Shown here in pieces: positions 1 through 6,794 of a DNA stretch of 15,971 nucleotides (its first letter is position 1; each line of letters begins with the position of its first letter). A program made the position numbers and the translations under genes. Origin of the DNA: CAUUFM01 sp041844335 (GTDB taxonomy: Bacteria > Bacillota > Clostridia > Lachnospirales > Lachnospiraceae); NCBI GenBank assembly GCA_041844335.1, contig JBGZAX010000027.1:1-15971 (forward strand), written 5' to 3'. Under the pieces are notes generated by a model. That model did not search any database. It saw nothing but the letters and a program-made list of their open reading frames with translations, and was not told the DNA's origin.

Positions 1-34
1 AGATTATATTTTTCTACAGAAAGGGAGGAATAAT

Positions 35-1945
35 ATGCAATTTACCACAACCAAAGAACACGAAGAATTTAGAGCAAAGGTCAGAGCTTTCGCTGAAAAA
101 GAAATCAAGCCTATTGCATTTAAACTGGATCAGGAAAATGAATTTCCAAAGGAATTAGTTAAAAAATTAGCCTCAATAGGTATTCTCGGAACACCGTTTC
201 CGAAAGAATATGGCGGTCTTGGCTTAGATGTAATCAGCTACGCAATTGCAGTTGAAGAGCTTTCAAGAGTGGACGGCGGTGTCGGTGTTATCCTGTCCGC
301 CCATGTATCGTTAGGCTCCTGGCCAATATTCGCTTTCGGTACTGAAGAACAAAAGAAAAAGTATCTGACCCCTCTTGCAAAGGGCGAAAAAATAGGTGCT
401 TTCGGCTTAACGGAACCGAATGCCGGATCCGATGCCGGCGGTACGGAAACCACTGCCGAACTAAAGGGCGATTATTATTTATTGAACGGTGAAAAAATAT
501 TTATAACAAATGGCGGAGAGGCTGATACTTATGTGATATTTGCGGTAACTACACCCGATATAGGTGTAAAAGGAATTTCCGCATTCATTGTAGAAAAAGG
601 CTGGGAAGGCTTTGAATTCGGAACACATTATGACAAGCTGGGTATCAGATCCTCCGCTCCCTGCCAATTAATCTTTAACGATGTAAAAGTTCCGAAAGAA
701 AATCTGCTCGGAAAAGAGGGTGAGGGCTTTAAAATAGCTATGGCTACACTTGACGGAGGCAGAATAGGAATAGCATCTCAGGCTCTGGGTATCGCTCAGG
801 GTGCTTTTGAAGAGGCTTTGGCTTATGCTAAAGACAGAGAACAGTTCGGTATGCCTATCGCATTCCAGCAGGTAAACTCATTTAAGCTTGCCGATATGGC
901 CACTAAGCTTCGCTGCGCAAGATTCTTAATCTACAGTGCCGCAGAATTGAAAGAGGCTCATGCTTCTTATTCAATGGAGGCTGCCATGGCGAAAATGTAC
1001 GCTTCAGAATCAGCACTTGAGATAGTAAACGATGCGGTGCAGATTCACGGCGGCACAGGCTATCTGAAAGGTATGCCGGTAGAAAGGTTCTACAGAGATG
1101 CCAAGATTACTACTATCTATGAGGGAACATCAGAGATTATGAGAGTGGTAATATCAAGTAATTTGGTAGGAAGAATGAAAGCTCCTGCAGCAGCCGCTAC
1201 AGTTAAGAAATCAAAGAATGTTACAGGCCCCAGAAAAAATCAAATAATAAAGAACGGCTCCGATAAAGAAAAGGTTGATGAGCTGGTGGCTGCATTAAAG
1301 GCTGACGGCTACAATTTTGCGGAAGGTATTGATATAAATACTCCAATAGGTGAGGCTGAAAGAGTGGTTTCCGTAGGCCAGGGAATAGGTGACAAAAAGA
1401 ATATGAAAGTGGCTGAAGAGCTTGCAAAAGCTGCCGGTGCCGCTCTCGGATCTTCAAGACCTGTGGCTGAAACATTAAAATATGTTCCGATTGACAGATA
1501 TGTAGGTATGTCCGGACAAAAATTCAGCGGAAACCTGTACATTGCTTGCGGTATCTCCGGTGCAATCCAACACCTTAAGGGTATTAAGGATGCCAGCACC
1601 ATAGTAGCAATCAACAAAAATGCTAATGCTCCGATATTTAAAAATGCCGATTACGGTATAGTGGGTGATATTCACAAGATTATGCCGCTGCTTGCAGAAG
1701 CTCTTGGAAAAGGTGATAAAAAACCGATCAAAGAATTTATAAAATTAAAGCGTTCCGTTCCTAAACAGGTAAAGGCTCCACACACATTAAACGTATGTAG
1801 CGGCTGCGGTTATGAGTATGACAGCGAATTTGGTGATGATGATAATGAAATAAAGCCGGGCACAAGGTTTAAAGATCTTCCGGAGGAGTGGACCTGTCCT
1901 CACTGCGGAGAAGGAAAAGATAGTTTTATAGAGACAATAGGTTGA
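35..1945 (+). CDS. Acyl-CoA dehydrogenase / EtfA FAD-domain / rubredoxin three-domain fusion
   Basis: Predicted cytoplasmic flavo-iron protein of 636 residues, about 250 longer than an ordinary acyl-CoA dehydrogenase. Residues 1-380 are a full short-chain (butyryl-CoA type) dehydrogenase: LTEPNAGSD at 125-133, IHGGTGY at 337-343, and the catalytic base E363 in IYEGTSE. After an Ala/Lys-rich linker (about 381-430), residues 431-560 match the C-terminal FAD domain of electron-transfer-flavoprotein alpha: SSRP at 473-476, CGISGAIQHL at 505-514, AINKNANAPIF at 525-535, ADYGIVGD at 538-545. Residues 583-636 are a complete rubredoxin with iron ligands C588, C591, C621 and C624. The ETF N-terminal domain and any EtfB are absent. 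The start follows a GGGAGG Shine-Dalgarno at 23-28. A flavodiiron protein, a classical rubredoxin partner, follows 22 bases downstream. I infer that electrons from acyl-CoA oxidation pass internally to rubredoxin and then to the flavodiiron protein. Domain identities are firm; substrate and direction of flow are inferred. Confidence 0.93.
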   Translation: MQFTTTKEHEEFRAKVRAFAEKEIKPIAFKLDQENEFPKELVKKLASIGILGTPFPKEYGGLGLDVISYAIAVEELSRVDGGVGVILSAHVSLGSWPIFAFGTEEQKKKYLTPLAKGEKIGAFGLTEPNAGSDAGGTETTAELKGDYYLLNGEKIFITNGGEADTYVIFAVTTPDIGVKGISAFIVEKGWEGFEFGTHYDKLGIRSSAPCQLIFNDVKVPKENLLGKEGEGFKIAMATLDGGRIGIASQALGIAQGAFEEALAYAKDREQFGMPIAFQQVNSFKLADMATKLRCARFLIYSAAELKEAHASYSMEAAMAKMYASESALEIVNDAVQIHGGTGYLKGMPVERFYRDAKITTIYEGTSEIMRVVISSNLVGRMKAPAAAATVKKSKNVTGPRKNQIIKNGSDKEKVDELVAALKADGYNFAEGIDINTPIGEAERVVSVGQGIGDKKNMKVAEELAKAAGAALGSSRPVAETLKYVPIDRYVGMSGQKFSGNLYIACGISGAIQHLKGIKDASTIVAINKNANAPIFKNADYGIVGDIHKIMPLLAEALGKGDKKPIKEFIKLKRSVPKQVKAPHTLNVCSGCGYEYDSEFGDDDNEIKPGTRFKDLPEEWTCPHCGEGKDSFIETIG

Positions 1946-1967
1946 CATTTGACAAGGAGGATTTAAT

Positions 1968-3170
1968 ATGTATTGTGTTAGAAATGTAACAGAAGATTTA
2001 TACTGGGTCGGAGCTAATGACCACAGGCTGCACCTGTTTGAAAATATATTCCCTATTCCAAGAGGTGTATCCTACAATTCTTATCTGCTGCTTGATGAAA
2101 AGACGGTATTATTCGATACTGTAGATTGGGACGGCTGCAGACAATTTCTGGAGAATGTAAAGCATGTATTAAACGGAAGAAATCTTGATTATCTGGTAAT
2201 TAACCATATGGAGCCGGATCATGCGGCATCCATTGAAGAAATTTTAATAAGATATCCTGATGTAAAGATTATTTCTACAGAAAAAGCATTTTTGTTTATG
2301 CATCAATTCGGATTCAATGTAGACGGAAAAGAAATCATAGTTAAAGAGGGAGATACACAAAGTTTCGGAAAGCATACTGTAACATTTGTAATGGCTCAAA
2401 TGGTTCACTGGCCGGAGGCTATGGTTACATTTGACAGCTATAACGGAGTATTGTTCAGTGCAGACGCATTCGGTACTTTCGGTGCTCTGGACGGAAAAAT
2501 CTTTAACGATGAGGTGAATTTTGACAGAGATTTCTTAGATGATGCCAGAAGATATCTCACCAATATCGTTGGAAAATACGGTCCTCACATTCAGGCATTG
2601 CTAAAAAAGGCTGCTACCGTTCCGATTAAGATTATCTGCCCATTGCATGGTCCGGTATGGAGAAGTGATCTTGGTTACTTTATTGATAAATATGACAAGT
2701 GGAGCCGCTATGAGCCGGAAGTAAAGGGAGTTTTGATAGCTTACGCTTCTATGTACGGAAACACGGAAAATGTCGCTCAGGTTCTTGCCGCAAAGCTTGC
2801 CGATAAGGGAATTACAAATACGGCGGTTTATGATGTATCCACAACAGATGTATCTCAGTTAATCTCTGAAACATTTAAATACAGTCACATAGTGCTTGCA
2901 TCCCCCACATACAATCTTAAGATCTATCCTAAAATGATGGATTATATCTATGATATGCAGGCACTTAATGTTCAACAAAGAACCTTTGCCCTTATTGAAA
3001 ACGGGTCTTGGGCTCCGCGTTCCGGTGCTTTAATGAGAGAAGAGCTTGAAAAGCTTAAAATGGTTAATATTTTAGATAATGAAATAGGAATTACCTCTTC
3101 AATGAGCAACGCTAATATTCCTGAAATGGATAAAATGGTTGACTCGCTTGTAAAGGACATAAATAAATAA
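1968..3170 (+). CDS. Flavodiiron protein (rubredoxin:oxygen/NO oxidoreductase), first copy
   Basis: Cytoplasmic enzyme of the class A flavodiiron family (400 residues, the usual length), which reduces O2 to water or NO to N2O with electrons supplied by rubredoxin. Residues 1-250 form the metallo-beta-lactamase-like domain with every di-iron ligand present: H80, E82, D84 and H85 in HMEPDH, H147 in MVHWPE, D166 in SADAFG, H227 in PLHG. Residues 253-400 form a flavodoxin domain with the FMN phosphate loop SMYGNTE at 261-267 and the flavin-contacting ENGSWAP at 344-350. A strong AGGAGG at 1955-1960 precedes the ATG. The gene lies 22 bases after a fusion protein ending in rubredoxin, so the electron donor is probably that fusion. 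A stem-loop at 3218-3255 likely ends the transcript. Whether O2 or NO is the physiological substrate cannot be read from sequence. Confidence 0.94.
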   Translation: MYCVRNVTEDLYWVGANDHRLHLFENIFPIPRGVSYNSYLLLDEKTVLFDTVDWDGCRQFLENVKHVLNGRNLDYLVINHMEPDHAASIEEILIRYPDVKIISTEKAFLFMHQFGFNVDGKEIIVKEGDTQSFGKHTVTFVMAQMVHWPEAMVTFDSYNGVLFSADAFGTFGALDGKIFNDEVNFDRDFLDDARRYLTNIVGKYGPHIQALLKKAATVPIKIICPLHGPVWRSDLGYFIDKYDKWSRYEPEVKGVLIAYASMYGNTENVAQVLAAKLADKGITNTAVYDVSTTDVSQLISETFKYSHIVLASPTYNLKIYPKMMDYIYDMQALNVQQRTFALIENGSWAPRSGALMREELEKLKMVNILDNEIGITSSMSNANIPEMDKMVDSLVKDINK

Positions 3171-3217
3171 GCTATAAGCAATAAAAATTATTTATAATAT
3201 TCAAATTTATTCACATT

Positions 3218-3255
3218 AAATACTCTCCACATGATTATTCTCGTGGGGGGTATTT
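3218..3255 (+). terminator. Stem-loop downstream of the first flavodiiron gene
   Basis: A 13-bp stem (3218-3230 with 3243-3255) closes a 12-base loop. It contains two G-U pairs when read on the + strand, which would be A-C mismatches on the - strand, so the structured RNA is probably the + strand transcript. The right arm ends GTATTT followed by CT, giving only a short U tract. It is therefore a modest intrinsic terminator or 3'-end stabiliser, 48 bases after the stop codon. Confidence 0.6.
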
Positions 3256-3307
3256 CTAAAGAAGCTATAACAGCATTTCATGTTGAATTTCCAAGCGTTT
3301 TAAAAGA

Positions 3308-3413
3308 TTTTACCAACTCTTTTTATCACCCTATATCTTGTTAAAACAACTTAAAACCGCCATACACAATGAAATTTCAATGTATACAGCGGTTTTTACC
3401 AGCTCTTTTTGTC
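3308..3413. repeat. Short direct repeat, two 20-base copies
   Basis: Copies at 3308-3327 and 3394-3413 share TTTTACCA, then A or G, then CTCTTTTT, then A or G, then TC, i.e. 18 of 20 bases. They flank the hairpin at 3353-3397. No function is known. They could be remnants of a local duplication beyond the tRNA 3' end or duplicated U-rich terminator tails. Confidence 0.45.
3353..3397 (-). terminator. Imperfect hairpin beyond the tRNA-Gly gene, probable terminator
   Basis: Arms 3353-3371 and 3378-3396 pair around a short AAATTT loop. Read as - strand RNA the stem is nearly continuous (AAAACCGC with GCGGTTTT plus an inner part using three G-U pairs and one mismatch). Read as + strand RNA the same wobbles become A-C mismatches. 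The structure therefore fits a - strand transcript, i.e. readthrough from the tRNA, and is followed on that strand by a T-rich stretch. Confidence 0.5.
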
Positions 3414-3444
3414 CTATAAGCCTGTATTTAAAACAAAAAAGAGC
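3402..3444 (-). terminator. U-rich stem at the 3' end of tRNA-Gly
   Basis: Immediately after the tRNA discriminator base the - strand reads CTTTTTTGTTTT. The segment 3433-3444 (which includes the last acceptor bases) can pair with 3402-3412 (GCTCTTTTTGT) with one extra A. The U run right after the mature tRNA end is a plausible termination or processing site. Because the stem also captures the tRNA 3' end, it may affect maturation. This is a weak, structural inference. Confidence 0.35.
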
Positions 3445-3514
3445 GACAGACGGGACTCGAACCCGCGGTCTCGACCTTGGCAAGGTCGCGCGTTACCAAC
3501 TACGCCACTGTCGC
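3442..3514 (-). tRNA. tRNA-Gly (anticodon GCC)
   Basis: Read on the - strand, 73 bases fold into a full cloverleaf. The acceptor stem is GCGACAG with CTGTCGC. The D arm is GCGT-AGTTGGTA-ACGC. The anticodon stem is CGACC/GGTCG around TTGCCAA, giving anticodon GCC. The T arm is GCGGG-TTCGAGT-CCCGT. The discriminator is U, as expected for bacterial tRNA-Gly. CCA is not encoded, since the discriminator is followed by CTT, so the end must be added by nucleotidyltransferase. It reads GGC and GGU codons. It stands alone between two flavodiiron genes and has its own promoter at 3542-3570. Confidence 0.97.
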
Positions 3515-3541
3515 ATTGTGTTTGTCGCTCACAACTCATAT

Positions 3542-3570
3542 ATCATATCACAAATTGAATATATTGTCAA
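3542..3570 (-). promoter_or_regulatory. Sigma-70 type promoter of tRNA-Gly
   Basis: On the - strand a perfect -35 TTGACA (3565-3570) and a -10 TATGAT (3542-3547) are separated by exactly 17 bases. Transcription would start near 3535, about 20 bases before the mature tRNA 5' end at 3514. Confidence 0.8.
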
Positions 3571-3698
3571 TGTCTTTTTATCAATTTTACAAAATTTATA
3601 AATTACAAGTTTCGACCAGTATTTACTTTTTCAGTTTAAGTGTCTACTTTAAAACATAATATTGAATTCATCTGAAAATTAACCAATTTTTACAAAGC

Positions 3699-3729
3699 TC
3701 AAGCCCCTGTCAAAATAAAAGGGGCTTGA
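3699..3729 (-). terminator. Terminator of the glnS / second flavodiiron operon
   Basis: A perfect 10-bp stem (3699-3708 with 3720-3729; arms TCAAGCCCCT and AGGGGCTTGA) closes an 11-base loop, starting 33 bases beyond the flavodiiron stop codon on the - strand. The - strand tail is only moderately U-rich (GCTTTGT), so efficiency is uncertain, but G/C content, position and symmetry fit an intrinsic terminator. Confidence 0.7.
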
Positions 3730-3762
3730 TATATATTCTATGATAATTTCGTTTAATTAACT

Positions 3763-4983
3763 TTAGTATAATACAGGCTGTTTTTTCACATTTTTAGCTA
3801 TATCCTCCGCCAGAACATCAAGAGCAGCCTTTGATTCCTCATTTAATACGGAGGTAATTTTTACAATATCTCCCACATAGGTAATATTTTTGCAGGCATC
3901 AAATTCTTCCTTAATCTGCTTTCCTGCCCCGAAAGCCCAAGAGCCGTTCTCGACTATTGATATATTCCTGTTTTGTAAACCTAAATGTTTCAAATCATCT
4001 ATCAGCGTCCTGACAGGCAAATAAATGGAATTATTATAGGTAGGTGACATAAACACTATATTCCTGTGTTTAAAACAGTCTGAAACAATATATGAGTAAT
4101 GTGTAACCGCAGCATCATAAACCTTTATATTCCTGCAACCCATGCTTCCAAGAACATAAGACAGATAATTTGCGGCATTTTCAGTATTTCCGTGCATTGA
4201 ACCATATATTATAAGTGCTGAATCGTCTTCCGCGGTATATGTAGCCCATTTTGTATACTTATCTATTAAAATATCAAATGCGGTATCAATTATATGCCCA
4301 TGTAAAGGACAGATGTATTTAATCTCAAGACTCGACACTTTTTTAAGCGAATTATTTACCTGCAAGCCGAATTTTCCGCAAATATTGGAATAATATCTTC
4401 TATATTCACCCATCAGATCATCATTAAGACCGACCTCACTTAAAAACAAATTGCCGTTATTTGCACCGAAAGCACCAAATGCATCGGCGGAAAATAATAT
4501 CTTTTCATTTTCCTCATAGCTGTACATAACCTCCGGCCAATGTACCATCGGTGCATGAATAAATCTCAAATTATGTTTTCCAAGCGAAAGTGTATCCCCC
4601 TCTGAGACCTTAATTATTCTGTCGTTAAACATATTTCCGAAAAACTGACCAATCATTTTTTCAGCCTTGGGAGTACAAACTATCCTCATATCTTTATAGC
4701 ATTGTACAAGCCTTTTTATGTTATAACAATGATCAGGCTCCATATGATGAACGATAAGATAATCCGGACTTTTGCCATCTAATGTCTCTGTGAGGTTATC
4801 AAAATATATATCACTGAGTACAGAGTCAATAGTATCCATAACAGCAATTTTCTCATCTAAAATAATATATGAATTGTATGCCATACCCATTGGGATAGGA
4901 TAAACATTTTCAAACTTCTTTAACCCCCTGTCTCCTGCTCCTACATAAATAACATTTTCAGTAATTTTTTTAATATTTTTCAT
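3763..4983 (-). CDS. Flavodiiron protein, second divergent copy
   Basis: 406 residues with the same two-domain layout as the copy at 1968-3170. The beta-lactamase-like domain keeps all di-iron ligands (H80, E82, D84, H85, H148, D167, H228). The flavodoxin domain carries GSMHGNTENAA at 261-271 and VENGSWAFG at 344-352, so the enzyme should be active in O2 or NO reduction. By eye it differs from the first copy at well over a third of positions, so it is an old paralogue rather than a recent duplicate. It starts 38 bases after the glnS stop with AGGAGG at 4989-4994, so it is probably translated from the glnS transcript. No rubredoxin or rubredoxin reductase gene is adjacent. Its electron donor is unknown; the fused rubredoxin of the gene at 35-1945 or a separate rubredoxin are candidates. 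Confidence 0.93.
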   Translation of the reverse strand: MKNIKKITENVIYVGAGDRGLKKFENVYPIPMGMAYNSYIILDEKIAVMDTIDSVLSDIYFDNLTETLDGKSPDYLIVHHMEPDHCYNIKRLVQCYKDMRIVCTPKAEKMIGQFFGNMFNDRIIKVSEGDTLSLGKHNLRFIHAPMVHWPEVMYSYEENEKILFSADAFGAFGANNGNLFLSEVGLNDDLMGEYRRYYSNICGKFGLQVNNSLKKVSSLEIKYICPLHGHIIDTAFDILIDKYTKWATYTAEDDSALIIYGSMHGNTENAANYLSYVLGSMGCRNIKVYDAAVTHYSYIVSDCFKHRNIVFMSPTYNNSIYLPVRTLIDDLKHLGLQNRNISIVENGSWAFGAGKQIKEEFDACKNITYVGDIVKITSVLNEESKAALDVLAEDIAKNVKKQPVLY

Positions 4984-5021
4984 CTCTTCCTCCTAATACA
5001 AAACCAGCCGTCTAATCGGGT

Positions 5022-6686
5022 TCAATCCTTAGGCAGCTTAAATGAACTTTTCAATGAAACTATTCTGTTGAATACAGGGGTTTTTTCACTTGAGTCCTTA
5101 AAATCTACACAAAAATATCCATTTCTGACAAATTGAAATCTGTCAAACGCATTTGCACTCATTAAGCTTTTTTCAAGATATGCGTTACATAGTGTTAATG
5201 AATCGGGATTTAAGTTAAGCTCTCCATTTTCATCATAGGCTCCCTTTTCTTCATCAATGATGTTCTCAAACAGCCTGACAGGTAAATTTACAGCTGTTTT
5301 TGAGTCTACCCAGTGAATAGTACCTTTTACCTTTCTGCCGGCATTGGGCATACCGGACTTTGTATCTGGCTCATAGGTACAATGAACTGCCGTTACATTG
5401 CCGTTTTCGTCTTTTTCGAAACCGGTACAGGTGACAATATAAGCATACATAAGCCTTACGGAATTTCCGGGATACATTCTGAAATATTTCTTTATCGGCT
5501 CCTCCATAAAGTCTTCTCTTTCAATATAAAGCTCTCTTGAAAAGCTCAGCTTTCTTACACCCAGCGCCTCATTTTCCGGATTATTGGGCGCCTCAAGCTC
5601 CTCAGTTATATTTTCATCATAGTTATCTATTATAAGCTTAATCGGGTCAAGCACTGCCATCATTCTGCTTGACTTTAACTTTAAATCCTCTCTTAAGCAA
5701 TAATCAAGAGCTGCCACATCACAGGTACTGTTGGCCTTTGAAATACCGGATATCTCCACAAAATCCCTTATAGACTGCGGGGTATATCCCTTTCTTCTAA
5801 GTCCTGCAATAGTAGCAAGCCTTGGATCATCCCAACCGTCAACCACATTTGTTTCTACCAGTTTTTTTATATATCTCTTTCCTGTAATAATATTGTTAAG
5901 ATACATCTTTGCAAACTCTATCTGGCGGGGCGGCATATCAAAACCCACCTCATTTACCACCCATTCATATAGTGGTCTGTGATCCTCGAACTCCAATGTA
6001 CACAGTGAATGTGTAATCCCCTCAAATGCGTCTTCTAAAGGGTGGGCAAAATCATACATCGGATAGATACACCATTTATCCTTTGTATTATGGTGTTCTA
6101 TATGGGCAATTCTATAGATTACGGGATCTCTCATATTTATGTTAGGAGATTTCATATCTATTTTTGCCCTTAAAACCTTTGTACCTGTTTCAAACTCACC
6201 ATTTCTCATTCTTGCAAATAAATCAAGATTTTCTTCAACAGATCTGTTTCTGTATGGACTTTCTTTCCCGGGCTCAGTCAGCGTTCCTCGGTATTCTCTT
6301 ATCTCATCTGCTGTCAGATCACAAACAAATGCTTTGCCCTTTTTTATGAGAGTAACAGCCGATTCATACATTCTTTCAAAATAATCCGATGCATAAAATA
6401 ATCTGTCCTCAAAATCCGCTCCCAGCCATTTAACATCCTCAATTATAGAGTCCACAAATTCAACCTTTTCCTTTGTGGGATTTGTGTCATCAAATCTCAA
6501 ATTAAACTTTCCGTTATATTTTTTGGCAGTCATAGAATTTAATACTATACTTTTAGCATGTCCTATATGTAAAAAACCGTTCGGCTCAGGAGGAAACCTT
6601 GTATGTACACGGTCATAAACCCCCTCTTTTAAATCCTTATCTATAAAGTTTTCAATAAAATTCTTTGATTGCAGCGCTTCACTCAT
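5022..6686 (-). CDS. glnS: Glutaminyl-tRNA synthetase
   Basis: Class I synthetase that charges tRNA-Gln with glutamine in the cytoplasm. The ATG at 6686 gives 554 residues, matching the usual bacterial length. A 12-residue longer reading from 6722 is rejected because an AGGAG lies at 6695-6699 just before the internal ATG, and the N-terminus MSEALQSKNF then aligns with E. coli GlnRS. The HIGH motif is at residues 40-43 within the GlnRS-specific FPPEPNGFLHIGHAKS, which separates it from GluRS. GWDDPRL and the two-part beta-barrel anticodon-binding domain follow. The KMSKS loop is atypical: ungapped alignment with my recollection of E. coli GlnRS places T-G-K-R-Y where E. coli has M-S-K-R-K, with K270 and R271 kept. 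Many Firmicutes lack glnS and use GatCAB instead, so its presence is lineage-informative. The second flavodiiron gene is downstream in the same operon. Confidence 0.95.
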   Translation of the reverse strand: MSEALQSKNFIENFIDKDLKEGVYDRVHTRFPPEPNGFLHIGHAKSIVLNSMTAKKYNGKFNLRFDDTNPTKEKVEFVDSIIEDVKWLGADFEDRLFYASDYFERMYESAVTLIKKGKAFVCDLTADEIREYRGTLTEPGKESPYRNRSVEENLDLFARMRNGEFETGTKVLRAKIDMKSPNINMRDPVIYRIAHIEHHNTKDKWCIYPMYDFAHPLEDAFEGITHSLCTLEFEDHRPLYEWVVNEVGFDMPPRQIEFAKMYLNNIITGKRYIKKLVETNVVDGWDDPRLATIAGLRRKGYTPQSIRDFVEISGISKANSTCDVAALDYCLREDLKLKSSRMMAVLDPIKLIIDNYDENITEELEAPNNPENEALGVRKLSFSRELYIEREDFMEEPIKKYFRMYPGNSVRLMYAYIVTCTGFEKDENGNVTAVHCTYEPDTKSGMPNAGRKVKGTIHWVDSKTAVNLPVRLFENIIDEEKGAYDENGELNLNPDSLTLCNAYLEKSLMSANAFDRFQFVRNGYFCVDFKDSSEKTPVFNRIVSLKSSFKLPKD

Positions 6687-6694
6687 TTTCTTAT

Positions 6695-6699
6695 CTCCT
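6695..6699 (-). promoter_or_regulatory. Ribosome binding site that fixes the glnS start
   Basis: AGGAG on the - strand, eight bases before the ATG at 6684-6686. It supports this start over the in-frame ATG at 6720-6722, which sits close to the predicted transcription start and has no comparable site. Confidence 0.75.
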
Positions 6700-6752
6700 G
6701 ATTTATAAATTTGTACAAACATACAGATTTGACACTGTCCAAATACTTCTAT

Positions 6753-6781
6753 ATTATAGCATCTATAAGACTTAAAGTAAA
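6753..6781 (-). promoter_or_regulatory. Extended -10 promoter of glnS
   Basis: On the - strand a consensus TATAAT (6753-6758) preceded by TGC (an extended -10) lies 17 bases after a weak -35 TTTACT (6776-6781). The start would fall near 6746, leaving a leader of about 60 bases, too short for a T-box. Confidence 0.7.
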
Positions 6782-6794
6782 GTAAGTATATGAA

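Noticed and set aside
1..34. Promoter for the fusion gene
   Set aside because: Only 34 bases precede the ATG; apart from the Shine-Dalgarno, nothing can be assigned.
3338..3601. + strand open frame crossing the tRNA region
   Set aside because: It runs antisense through the tRNA-Gly gene and its hairpins; part of the peptide is simply translated tRNA complement.
6687..6722. Longer glnS start at 6722
   Set aside because: It would place the start codon near the predicted transcription start with a poor ribosome site, and adds residues not found in the family.
6728..6743. Inverted repeat TTTGACA/TGTCCAAA near the glnS transcription start, possible operator
   Set aside because: The arms need a bulge to pair and match no operator (Rex, PerR, Fur) that I can name; kept only as a note.
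6687..6752. T-box or glutamine riboswitch before glnS
   Set aside because: The leader is about 60 bases and holds no T-box sequence or terminator/antiterminator pair.
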